This document shows, piece by piece, positions 45,755-57,000 of a stretch of 64,000 bases of DNA. The stretch's first letter is position 1, and each line of letters opens with the position of its first letter. The translations under genes were made by a program, and so were the position numbers. The notes under the pieces were generated by a model, which was not told where the DNA came from, searched no databases, and saw only the letters and a program-made list of their open reading frames with translations. This stretch comes from Trametes villosa. Taxonomy: Eukaryota > Basidiomycota > Agaricomycetes > Polyporales > Polyporaceae. Where the stretch lies: NCBI GenBank assembly GCA_002964805.2, contig PUDQ02000105.1:310001-374000 (forward strand). The letters run 5' to 3'.

Positions 45755-46501
45755 TTCCAGTCGGTACGCCATGTTATTCAGGGGTGGTATGTCTCGTTAT
45801 TCACTCACGTACTATCATGTAGATTCGGCCATGTTGTAGCGTCCAATGGGGACAATTGATGATTGCAACTACGACGCTAGGTACCGAACGCGCTACATGT
45901 AGGGATGCGCATACTCGCTATCGACGCTTCGGGTTTGGGCCCTACGTCTTGATTGCCTGACGACCAACGCAATCCCCTGGATATACAGGAGCCAGCGCTG
46001 TTACCAGCGTTTTGCTATCACGACTGGTGTTTTCGATGGGAAAGTCTTGTTCGAACTTCGCAGAGTGTACGTGAGACGTGCGCGAGCGGGAGTGGACCCG
46101 GGCCCGGGCAGGCCGGAACTGTACACCCACCAATATGCAGTAGATACATTGGCACAGGGTGTTCGGATACCGGCGGGGACCTTAGTCTCCTACCCTACCT
46201 CCACTCGCGATAATATCGCGCATGCGTGAGTACCCCTTCAAGCACACCAAAGAAGGGCACGTTCATTACTAATACTCCTGCTAGGTTCAACGCACCTTTT
46301 AAAAGTTCGTGCATTCACCAGGCTGGTCATACACGACACGCGGGCAATCGTCGCTAACTACTCGCCGGCTAAGTACCAAATATGACGCTTGCCGAGCGCG
46401 TCTGACATACTTACGTCTCACTGACCGCTGGCAGCCTCGCTCAGGACCGTCTCGTCCACGACCGTGGCCGCGACCCCCACCGTGACTTCCCCGACTATCT
46501 C
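45755..46501. other. array spacer between MYND copies 3 and 4
   Basis: A diverged copy of the preceding spacer, about 330 bp shorter. No gene, and no in-frame ATG upstream of copy 4. Confidence 0.6.
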
Positions 46502-47622
46502 ACGCCTCCTGCTACAACGCTCGCCAAATATCCTGTGGATAGCACCGTCATACCTCGGTGCAGTTTTTGCTTCACAGCAGAATACCGGGCCCAGGGCAAG
46601 CTGAAACGATGCGCCGGATGTTTGGCGGTGACGTATTGCAGCAAGGAATGCCAGAGGAAGGCGTGGCCTCAGCACAAGTGAGCGCTTCATCACTCAAACT
46701 CACAAGTCATGACCATGACTTCAAGTGCATTCTTCTCGCCCGTTGTGCTGATCAAAAGTCTTCCCTTAGGATAGCATGCCGTGCGGAGTGAACGGCCGAC
46801 ACTCGCAGAACATTTGGCACCCCGACAGCCCACGCCGTTCCACTCACACGCTACCCTCCCGGCTCGGTGGCCGCGCTCGAGTCCGCGCTCGTCGAATGGA
46901 TGGACGTGCACCTGGAAGCACTCAAGATCGTAGCAACGGCTATCGTGTGCGAGCCCATGTACGGCGGCTGGTCCAACCACTTCACCCCCGACTCCTCGCG
47001 TGACCTCCTCTTCGTCATGCAGCCGCTGCCCACGCTCGTGACTGCCCTCCTCAGCGGTTCCACTCCCTCCCCAGGGACGGGCTTTTACATCGCCCAGATG
47101 ACCTCTACTTCCAAGGCCGAGTTCCTCACGGGCACGTACGAAGACGGTGCGGATGGCGCAGCCGCTCTTTGGGACAACGCGCACCAAGACTGCCGCCTCC
47201 TGGAGACACTCGCCCGGCGCACTATAAACCCCACGTACGACCCCGCCCTCGTTCGCGCGATCCCCGTCGTATACAACATCAAGCACTCGCCGGTCATGCG
47301 ATGGCAGCCCATGCTCCTCCTCCCGCAGCCCCCTGCCCGCGCGGACCCGCTCAGCCCCGAGATGCAGGCCGTGTTCGCAGACGTCAGGGTGCTGTGTCTC
47401 GCCCTCATGGGCCTGGGCCTCGTCCTGCGCTCTCAGGTCCCGGAGGCGAACTTCTGGCCTGACGTTGGTACGATGGTCCGTCGTGGGAGGAGGAAGCAGT
47501 GGGAGTGGGAGCCTGTCCGCGACTGGGATTGGAGGCGTTCGCTCGACGCGATCCTTTTGGGGACGGAGCGGAAGACTGAGATGCACCCTGTCCAATTGTG
47601 GGCGCATTTCTACTTCACTTGA
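46502..47622 (+). pseudogene. MYND array copy 4, decayed
   Basis: Alignment with copies 2 and 3 places the start at 46,502, but the codon is ACG instead of ATG, and no upstream in-frame ATG follows the nearest stop. Exon 1 (46502-46677, the same 176 nt as copies 2 and 3) keeps the first finger ligands (CSFC, CAGC, YCSKEC). With the orthologous acceptor at 46,769, exon 2 soon meets TGA at 46,789-46,791 where the paralogs have TGG. An acceptor at 46,808 would skip that stop and restore the frame, but would delete the last zinc-binding Cys. The remaining about 255 codons are open and well conserved, so loss is recent or the product starts at a non-AUG codon or at the ATG near 46,899. Confidence 0.75.
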
Positions 47623-48436
47623 AATCGGTGGTTTCAACAACATGGAGAGATGCGGTTATATGTAGCTTCGCACCTCTCTGGGCCGACAGTATATTCATCA
47701 TCTTCTATGAATTTGTTCATTTTCCATCCAATTGCTGGTCTGGGACATGCATCGCTCAGACTACACCAAATGCCGCTCGTCAAAGAGCTGCATATAATCA
47801 ACGGATGTCACACAACAGCTCGTGCGCACCCTGACCTTTGCGGGAAAAGCGATCCACCAAGACGTCCGACAAATCATGACACCATGACACTGAGAAAACA
47901 TCGCCCAGTAAAGCTCGCACACACTCTCCGCCCCAGCGGGCCAGGGTCACAAGCCCAAGGCACCCTGCGGAATTGACACTGACAGATGCAATCCTTAAGC
48001 TCGCGCCTACGCCAGAAGCTACGCCACCAGCGCGTACCCGTGGCATGAGCGGGTGATGGGGCAACGTAGCGGCGCCGATGACCTGCAGAGTAGCCAAGGA
48101 TCACGCACTCGATAATTGAAATGGCGGGGACAATCTTCCAGCGAAGCCGGGCCTGCGGCAGCGTCGACAGATGGGCATTCTGCGAATCTTGTCTGCGCCG
48201 CGCACGGCTGATGTTGCGTGCACGATGACGCCGTCCTTGGAAGGCGAATGACGCGCGTGACGATGCGTCTGCAGAGGCGAATTGACGAATAGCGATCGGG
48301 CGAACCGAGGGGCCCGGTGCCTCAAACTTCAGGGCGAAGGCAGGGCGCCTGCACATCAGTTGCCAGCAGATATAACATCAAATGGAAAATCGACAAAAGT
48401 ACAACGCCTCGGGCAGGCACAGACGAATACAACGGT
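47623..48436. other. no gene; convergent 3' flanks
   Basis: Lies between the ends of MYND copy 4 (plus) and SmB (minus). Small frames only; presumably both terminators. Confidence 0.6.
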
Positions 48437-49204
48437 TTACTGCGGAGGGGGCTGGAAGCTGCAAAGCACAACGCATCAGATAGTGCGATCGGTGGAGAAT
48501 ATGGCAAAGACGTACCCAGGTGGGGGACCGCCGAAGCCAGGGGGAGGGGGGAAGGGCATGCCCGGAGGGCCTCCAGGGAAGCCAGGCGGGCGGAAGCCAG
48601 GCGGGGGGCCGCCCATGCCGGGAGGCGCGAACGGCATAGGTGGGCGCGCGATTCCTCCGGGCGCACCTATACACCATGTGGGTCAGTGCAAGGGGACCAG
48701 GTATACACGGGCAAAGAACGCACCGGGAGGCATCATTGGCATACCACGACCTGCCGGAGCTCCTCGTCCAGGTCCGAACGGCAGCTAACGCACTGTGATC
48801 AGGGCCGCGCACGATAGAAAACAACCAATGCGACGTACGACATTCTTCTTGTCCTCATCCGTGACCGGCGGGGGGCCCTCCACGCTCAAGCTGACGACAG
48901 TCTCACCGCGCAGGATGACCAGGCCGAGCGTCCGCTTGATCTCCTGAATCGGGCCCGCCTCCGTCTCGCCGGGCTTCTTCTTGGGCCGGACGCGGCGGAA
49001 CTCCTCGCACTCCGCGAGGACGAGGTTCATGTGGCGGTCGAACGCGAGCATCTGCCCGACGAACGCGCGGCCGTCGTTGATCGTGACTTTGAGCCTCCAG
49101 TTGATGAGGCTCAGCATTTTGCCACCCTTGGACTTGGGCGGAGGCTGCGCGCATCGCGTTCAGTATCTAGGGCCCTCGAAGTAGATGTAACGGGTACTTA
49201 CCAT
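48437..49204 (-). CDS. small nuclear ribonucleoprotein SmB
   Basis: Five exons (49202-49204, 48839-49144, 48724-48784, 48516-48666, 48437-48458) give 180 aa. Sm motif 1 is RAFVGQMLAFDRHMNLVL and Sm motif 2 is LGLVILRGETVVSLSVEG, followed by the diagnostic PPP. The tail is the Gly/Pro/Met-rich SmB/N tail (GPGRGAPAGRGMPMMPPG, ending GFQPPPQ). SmB is part of the heptameric Sm ring on U1, U2, U4 and U5 snRNAs in the nucleus. The first exon is only the ATG: the intron (GTAAGT...GCGCAG, 57 nt) follows it directly. The length is a little below that of animal SmB, typical for fungi. Confidence 0.93.
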
Positions 49205-49792
49205 GGTGGGCAGAGGTTTTTGGGGACGGAGGAGACGATGGGCTGCACGCTGCAGACGACGAGCGCGAGGTTGCAGGTGCGCCAAATACAACCAAACACA
49301 ACCCGAAGTGCTTCATCGGGCGCTTGACGAATTCATTGCAGCTGGCTCGCTCACTCGAACACCTTGACAATTTACTACTGCTGCGGCTCTTTGGTAGTGC
49401 TAGAATCTCTGAATAGCGCAAGGTCTATCAAAAAGTGTATTGCAATATGCCGCAATTTTTGGGACGCATATATGCTGGTACGATTACAGTATGTGCAAGC
49501 CTGAAGCATCTCTCGGAAACACGTTCCTCGGCGTCGTATTGCGCGAGCAAAGTGTTGCACCTGACCAGGTGCTCCGCAATCCCCCCTCTCTACTTCTCTG
49601 ACTCGGACTTCATCGGCCTGAACAGTACTTTCGGACGACAGCGACTGGCTGACTGACCCCAGCGGCATACTAACCGCTCCATTTCTGCATCTATATAGCC
49701 TCACTGACGCAACAGAGCTTGCGTCGTAGCCCCTGTTCGTTCGACATCTGACACGCGCACTAATCGAGAATACCACAACGACTTTCGGCGTC
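49205..49792. other. divergent promoter region, SmB and NMO copy 1
   Basis: The two genes are divergently transcribed from this 588-bp gap, so it should hold both promoters. I see no unusual element. Confidence 0.6.
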
Positions 49793-51128
49793 ATGCAGGC
49801 TGTGAAGACTAAGTTGACCGACCTGCTGGGTATGTTTGAGCTACCGATGTACCATCGCGCGAACTTGCAACTAATTGCACTCGTTGCGGCAGGGATTTGC
49901 GTCCCAGTAGTGTCTGCGTCCATGGTATACGCCACCTCTGCTAAGCTCGCTGTAAGCCTTCCTGTGAAAATATCGTTAATGAGGCCTATACTGACCGTCC
50001 CGAGAACAGGTAGAGGTATCCCGGGGCGGAGGCTTCGGGTTCTACGGGATATGCATGTATCTCTCGATCGTCGCGCTAGCTGCACCACAACTTACCGTCT
50101 CACTGCACAGCTTCGGTCGCAGTGACACCTGACAAGCTCCGTGAGGAGCTTTCGCAAGCACGCGCCAGCGTACCCGACCTCGGCGACGAGCCGCTCCCCA
50201 TCGGATGCGGCTTCATAGGCTGGATGATGGACGCCAAGGAGGACGAGTACAAGCCACTCATCAACATTGCCCTCGAAAGCGGCGTACGCGCGATCTGGCT
50301 GTCTTTCGGCAACAACCTCGAACGCTGGATCCAGTACATCCGCGGCTTGCCTGTCTATTCCGTGCACAAGCCCTTCATCTTCGCCCAAGTCACATCAGTC
50401 GAAGAGGCACTCCAGGCGGTGAACGATTGGAAGGTCGACGTGCTCGTTGTCCAAGGTAACCACCTGTAGGGCACTCAATGATCAGCATATACTGATACTG
50501 GCTGCTCTCAGGTAACGAGTCCGGCGGACACGGGCGATCCACCGCGCCCAGCACAATGGTCCTCCTCTCCGAAGTCCTCGCCGCCCTCCCCCAATCCACC
50601 GCCCCACCCGTCCTCGCCGCAGGCGGACTCGCCACCGGCGCGCACGTCGCCGCCTACCTCACCGCGGGCGCGTCCGGCGCGGTCCTCGGCACGCGCTTCC
50701 TGCTCACGCCCGAGAGCACGTACTCGGACGCGCAGAAGCGCGTGCTCCTCAGCGCGCGCGCGCACGCCGCGGTGCGCTCGCTCGCGTTCGACGACGCGCG
50801 CGGCACGAACGCGTGGCCTGCGGGTATCGACGGGCGCGGGATCCGTAATAGGATCGTTGAGGACGTCGAGGCGGGCGTCGACCTCGCGACGGTGCGGGAG
50901 CGCTTCCGCGCGGCGGCGCAGGCCGGGGACCCGGATTATCTGCTTGTGTGGTCCGGGCTGGGGGTGTCGCTCATGAATGAGATCAAACCGGCAAAGGTCG
51001 GTGCTTGCAGGTTTTCGTTGAAGTGGGCCAGAGCTGACGTCTTCGCACGACTTCGGTAGGATGTTGTCGAGGAGCTGCATGCGGAAATCCTACAGGCCCT
51101 CCAGCGTGCCCAGCAGCTCCTGGCCTGA
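49793..51128 (+). CDS. nitronate monooxygenase (2-nitropropane dioxygenase family), copy 1
   Basis: Six exons (49793-49829, 49893-49951, 50010-50052, 50111-50455, 50512-50996, 51060-51128) give 345 aa. The family is an FMN-binding TIM barrel that oxidises alkyl nitronates. Seen here: CVPVVSASM near the N terminus, GGGFGFYG, PLPIGCGFIGWM, QGNESGGHGR (family EAGGHxG flavin-site loop), PVLAAGGLATG and GAVLGTRFLL. Intron 3 (50,053-50,110) begins GCATGT, a GC-AG intron; no GT donor gives an open frame, and the exon size (43 nt) equals that in copy 2. The next gene is its tandem paralog. Confidence 0.88.
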
Positions 51129-51675
51129 ACTAGGCACACCTCTAATTTCACTGTTATAAATCAAATCTCCAAATTCGCCCTTCTCTTCCTCCCTTTTCCT
51201 TCCACGCATGAACAAGCCAAACTTCTCTGTTATCTTCTTTCCAAGCTGGACGCAACTTGAGGCATCGTGCTGATGATCTCAAAGTATCGCCCCCCATTTC
51301 GTCAAGAGTATCAAGCCCTCGCCAACAACATGTCCATGAGCGTCTGGCGCGTATGCCGCTAATCTACATGAGGCTACGTCAACCTTCGAAGTTGGAACGC
51401 TGCATCGATGCGCAGCGTCCCCCCTCAGATTTTGCAATACTTCCGTGCCACTGACTCAAGCTGAGCCGCTCCTCGCCGTGGTGGCTCGCTTCGTTGGGTT
51501 TCAAAAGGGATAGTATCGGCCTTTTGGTCATAACGCCCTGATCCGCGGAACGCACTCATGAGAAGCGTCGGTATATAGCCTGGCGTGTACCTCAAGCATC
51601 AGGTCGCACGGCGACTTCTGCAAGCATCCGGGTCACCCCTTCCAGCTTCACATCCAGAACGCACACGCAAACACG
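51129..51675. other. spacer between the NMO paralogs
   Basis: 547 bp, holding the terminator of copy 1 and the promoter of copy 2. No other feature seen. Confidence 0.6.
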
Positions 51676-53155
51676 ATGCAAACCGTCAACACCAGCCTCA
51701 CCCGCCTACTAGGTTAGTTATGCTTCCCGCGCAGCACACCTCCACGCGTCCACATGATCACAATTCCTCTAACCTTACGCTTGACCCGACAGGCATACGA
51801 GTTCCGGTCGTATCCGCGGCAATGGCATTCGCGACGAACGCGCAGCTCGCGGTATGCCACCCGCTCCTGCGTAACACGTAACAACAAGCACTGACCCCCC
51901 GTGGCCCGCGCCCAGGTCGAAGTGAGCCGCGCGGGAGGGTTTGGGTTCATCGGAGAAGGTACGCTTCCCCCTCCCTCAATCGCCGCACCGTCAAACTAAC
52001 CTTACGCCTTCCCCCCTCCCCGCCGCGCCGCGCGGACCTCACCCGCATCCCGCGTCCCGCATCCAGCGTTCGCGACGCCCGACTCGCTCCGGGCGGACCT
52101 CGCCTTCGCAGACGCGAGCTTCCCCGCGCGCCGTGCGGCGCCCCTCCCGATCGGCCTCGGCTTCATCGGCTGGCTGCTCGACGCGGACGAGGCGCAGGCG
52201 CGCGCGTTGCTCGACATTGCGATTGAGCACCGCGTGCAGGCGCTCTGGCTCGCGTTCGGCACCGACCTCGCGCGCTGGGTGGACTACATCCGCACGTCCC
52301 CCGCGAACACGAATGCTGGGGAGTACAGGCCGCTCATCTTCGTGCAGGCGACGTCGCTCGCGGAGGCGCTCGTCGCGGCGAATGAGTGGAAGGTGGACGT
52401 GGTCATCGCGCAAGGTACGCCCGAGCGCTGGGCTCCGGGACGCGCTCCCGGTCGAGTCGCCCATACTAAACTTTACCTTCCCGCCGCTCGCTCCATGTAC
52501 GAAACGCGAAACACGTCCACCTTCCAGGGAACGAAGCCGGCGGTCACGGGGGCCGCGCCGCGCCCAGCACGATGGTCCTCCTCTCCGAGGTCATCGACGC
52601 GCTGCCGAAGGAGGGCGCGCCGCCCGTGCTCGCGGCCGGGGGGATCTCGAACGGCACGCAGGCCGCAGCGTACCTCACCGCGGGCGCCGCCGGGGTCGTG
52701 CTCGGGACGCGCTTCGCGCTCACGCGCGAGAGCCCGTACCCGGCCCTCCACAAGGCCGCGATCGCGGGCGCGCGCGGCGCGGACACGGTGCGCACGAACG
52801 CGCTCGACTACGCGTGGAACATCTACGCGTGGCCGGAGTGGATCGACGGGCGCGGGATCCGCACCGGGATCGTGGACGACGTCGCGGCGGGCGTGGACCA
52901 CAAGACGGTGCAGGAACGCTGCGCGAAGGCGACGGCGGCGGGCGACGCGGGCTACATCGTGACGTGGTGCGGGCAGGGCGTGTCGCTCGTCGCGGAGGAG
53001 AAGCCAGCGAAGGTGCGCACCGAGCGTGTCCCTAACGTCTGTTTGGGCGAGGCGGCGTGATTGACAATGCCGCTTGGCCTCAACAGGAAGTCGTGGAGGA
53101 GCTGCACGCGGACATCGTACGCTCGCTCCAGCGGGGCCAGCAGCTTCTGTCGTAA
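51676..53155 (+). CDS. nitronate monooxygenase (2-nitropropane dioxygenase family), copy 2
   Basis: Six exons (51676-51712, 51793-51851, 51916-51958, 52067-52414, 52528-53012, 53087-53155) give 346 aa. Exon sizes and intron phases equal those of copy 1, except exon 4 which is one codon longer, so the pair arose by tandem duplication. Motifs: RVPVVSAAM, GGFGFIGEG, PLPIGLGFIGWL, QGNEAGGHGG, PVLAAGGISNG and GVVLGTRFAL. It is markedly richer in GC at third positions than copy 1. All introns are GT-AG here. Probable FMN-dependent nitronate detoxification, cytosolic. Confidence 0.9.
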
Positions 53156-54071
53156 CGCCTGGGGCCTGCCCGCCGGAGCACACGGCCCCGGGTCTGCCTG
53201 TCCATACTGAACTTGTCTCGCGCGCAAATACAGGAACACATAACTCTCTTATCCGCACGAAATCCCCTCACGCCCTCTGTCACGCCCCCGATTGGGAGCG
53301 GATCGCAGAGGCGAGGGCCCTCTCAGGGACCGAGAGTTTCGCAGCAGCTGGAGCGCGGCGTGCGGCGCGCCATCCGACTCCCGGAGGGCTCTCTGACGTC
53401 GCGTCTCTTCCGGGAGGGCGCGTCCCACGGGAGCGGGTTGGGACTAGGCTCATTACGTCCCCGCGCCGTCCGCATTCGTGTGTGCACCCGCAGAAACTCC
53501 CGGCGGTTCCAGGAAAGGGCCTGTCGCCGCGCTTCGACTCCCGCGGACGCGCCGACTCGCCCTTCACGGCGACGGGCTAGCCAAATGGACGCGTGCCAGC
53601 TGGCTATCCGCGGTCGCACCTGCCGCCTTCGCCCATTGAGTGCCACCGGCGAGTGATCCGTACTACAGCTGCGAGACGCATCGGGGCGGGCATCGTCCAC
53701 ATAAAACGCTGCATCCCACTCGCGTGACACCGACATCGCGCGAGTGCGGCACTGCGATCCGAACGGTGCGCCCCCTGACCTCGGCGACCTGGCGGTGGCC
53801 CCGCCTGTCTTCCAAGCACACACGCAACCATCAACACACTCAAGACGCCGTCGTTCACAAGCCACCACATCCAGGGCCCTCGGGCTCCGGGCCCGCCCTC
53901 CGAGTGCCGAACGCTGAGAACCTTGCGAAACAGACGAGGCCAGCTGACCTCTCGCCGAGGGATGTGAACGGATTCTATTCTGATGCGTGACAGGCGTATT
54001 GACTTCTAACATACTCGTACAACATCGTACCATACTTGCTGGGGCTCGAGCTTGAGAACGGAACGGACGGA
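53156..54071. other. no gene; convergent 3' flanks
   Basis: Between NMO copy 2 (plus) and pyruvate carboxylase (minus). Frames here are Arg/Pro-rich shadows on both strands; nothing supported. Confidence 0.55.
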
Positions 54072-57000
54072 CTAGTGCACAATCTCCACAACCAAGTCGC
54101 CCTGGTTGATCGAGTCCCCTACAAACGCCGACGTCAGTACCTGAGGCGAATCCCCGTTCCCTGGAAGGGCACCCACCTTCGTGGACGACGACGCGCTTGA
54201 TGTGGCCAGACACTGGTGCCGTGACGGAGGACTCCATCTGTGAAGAGAGCATGCGTAAACCTTCTGCTTCCCAAGAGTGATATGCGCGAGCTATTCACCT
54301 TCATCGCGCTCATGACTGCAGGTCACACACAATCGTTCAGCGCTGATTCTTTAACGCATGGCGCAACTAGCCAACTCACCGCAAATGGGGTCGCCCTTCT
54401 TGATCTCGGCGCCCTCCTTGACGCGCACCTCGATGACCACACCAGACATCGGCGCACCGACCGAGCCGGGGTCGTTCGTCGAACGCTCACGCGAGACGGT
54501 CTCGACCGCGGAGTTCTTGTCCTCGACGGAGAGCGCGCGGACCTGCAAAACGGTGAGAAGACGTCTGACAAAAGCCCATTACACCACGCACCTCGCCGTT
54601 GACCTCGAACCAGACGTCGCGCTGCGCGCGGCCCTCGATGACGGGGCCGACGGCCATGAGGCGCACGATGAGCGTCTTGCCCTTCTCGATCTCGATCATC
54701 ATCTCCTTGCCAATGTCCGGGCGGCCGAGGAAGTAGCGCGTCGGGATCACGCTCAGGTCGCCGTACTTCTCCACGAACGCCTGGTAGTCCTCGAACACCT
54801 TCGGGTACATCACGTACGACGTCACGTCCGAGTCCGTGATGTGCTTCCCGAACTTGCTGCGCAGCTCCGCCTTGACCTTCTTGAAGTCCACCGGCGCGAG
54901 GTTCGTCCCCGGCCGGCCCTCGATCTTGGGCTTGTTGCGGATGATCTTGCTCCGGAGCGGCTCGGGGAAGCCGCCGACGGGCTGCCCGAGGTAGCCCTGG
55001 AAGAACTCGACGACCGACGAGGGGAAGTCGAGCTGGTCGGCGCGGTCCAGGACGTCCTGCTTCGACAGGTTGTTCGAGACCATGTACTGCGCGAAGTCGC
55101 CGACGACCTTCGACGAAGGCGTGACCTTGATGATGTCTCCGCACTGCAAACACAAATGTTAGCAGCCCGCTGAAAGTCGGTGAGGTAAGAAGACGCACCA
55201 GGTCGTTGGCCTCGATGTACTTCTTCTTGACCTCCGACCACTGGGTACCAAGACCGAGCTGCGCGGCCTGGAACTACACGCACCCACAAGCGTTAAACCG
55301 ATGTACGCAATCGAGAGGACTGAAGGGCATACCATGAGGTTCGTGTACTGGCCTCCGGGCATCTCGTGGTCGAACACACTCGAGTCGGACGCGCGGACGT
55401 TGGCCTCGAAGCACTGGTAGAGCAGGCGGACCTGGCTCCAGTACATGTTGAGCGCCTGGATGTCCTCGTAGCGGATACCGGTGCCGAGGTGGGTCTGCTC
55501 CAGCGCGCTGCACACAGCACCCATGGGGGGCTGCGACGTGAGGCCGGACATGCCTGGAACATCAGATTAGTACGTGGGATTGAGATATTACTGCTGGTTG
55601 AATGACTCACTGTCGATAGCGACGTCGACGACATCGGCACCTGCGGCGGCGGCAGCGATCATGCTCGCAGTGGAGATACCAGCGGTGTCGTGAGAGTGCA
55701 CGTGGATGGGCAGGTCGGGGTACTTCTTGCGGATAGCACCAATGAGGCTAGCGAACAGCCATTAGTACGAAGTCGGGCAACGCATATAGCAGATGCTTAC
55801 ATCTTTGCGGCCTCAGGCTTGAGCAGGCCAGCCATGTCCTTGATACCCAGGACGTGGATGCCCTCAGCAACGAGCTGGTCGACGAAGTCGAGGTAGTACT
55901 GGAGGGTGTACTTCGTCCTCTTGGGGTTGGCGACGTCACCGGTGTAGCAGACGACGGCTTCGCAAACACCGCCGGCCTTCTTGGCAGCGTCGATACCGAG
56001 CTTCATCTGTAGGAATCGTTAGTTGAAAATTCCCAAATTCGTATTGTAAATGGTACGGACGTTCTCTATACAAAGAAGTCAGCACAGGGATCTAACCAAA
56101 GGTGGCTCGACATGCCAACGTACCGATGTAGTTCAGCGAGTCGAAGACACGGAAGATATCGAGACCGTTCTCGACGGCCTTCTTCGAGAAGTCGTAGATG
56201 GCGTTGTCACTGGTGGCCGTATTAGCATCCCAATAGTCAACACGAATAAAGTTGACTTACGGGTAGCTGGTGTAGCCGACGCCGTTGGCACCACGGACGA
56301 GCGCCTGGAAGGGAATGTTGGGCACAAGCTTGCGCAGGGTGCGCTGCAAACATATTGTCAGCTAACCTTGCCCGATTCCAAGAACCAAAGCAACATACCA
56401 GGCGCTCCCAGGGGTCCTCGTACAAGAACCGCATCGCGACATCGAATGTCGCGCCGCCCCAGCACTCCAGACTGTACGAGTTCGCGAGCGCCCAGCTCGT
56501 CTCCTTCGCGATGTTCGCCATATCGATCGTCCGGAGCCTCGTCGCCAGGAGCGACTGGTGCGCGTCGCGCCACGTCGTGTCCATGATGAGCACGCCCGGG
56601 TACTCGCGCACGGCCTTCGCGAACGCCTCCGGGCCCTTCTCGACGATGATGTTGCGCCAGCCGAGCTCGCACGGCACGGACGTGTCGAGAGGCGGCCCGT
56701 TCGGGTCGTCGCGGTTCGCGAGCTTGGGGATGACGATCTCGTCCCGCAGGCCGGGCTCGCCCTGCTGGCCCTTGATGGAGGAGCCGTTGACGGCGAGGTC
56801 GCCGAGGTACGAGAGCAGCTTCTGGGCACGGTTTTGGCTCTGGACGAGCTTGAAGAGCTCTTGCGTGTCGTCGATGAACTAGGCGCATCTAGTCAGCATA
56901 CTGACAATGCATAGGTACAGACTGGATAAACTCACAGTAGTCCAGGTCTTGCCGCCGATGAAGACGTCGTGGGTCAACAGGCGGAACAGGAAGGGGATGT

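Noticed and set aside
48282..48788. Plus-strand Gly/Pro/Lys-rich open frame resembling a structural or antimicrobial protein
   Set aside because: It is the exact antisense of the Gly/Pro/Met-rich tail exons of SmB and has no features of its own.
53215..54252. 309-codon minus frame downstream of pyruvate carboxylase
   Set aside because: It runs through the spliced last exons of PYC in a different phase and then into Arg-rich flank; no support of its own.
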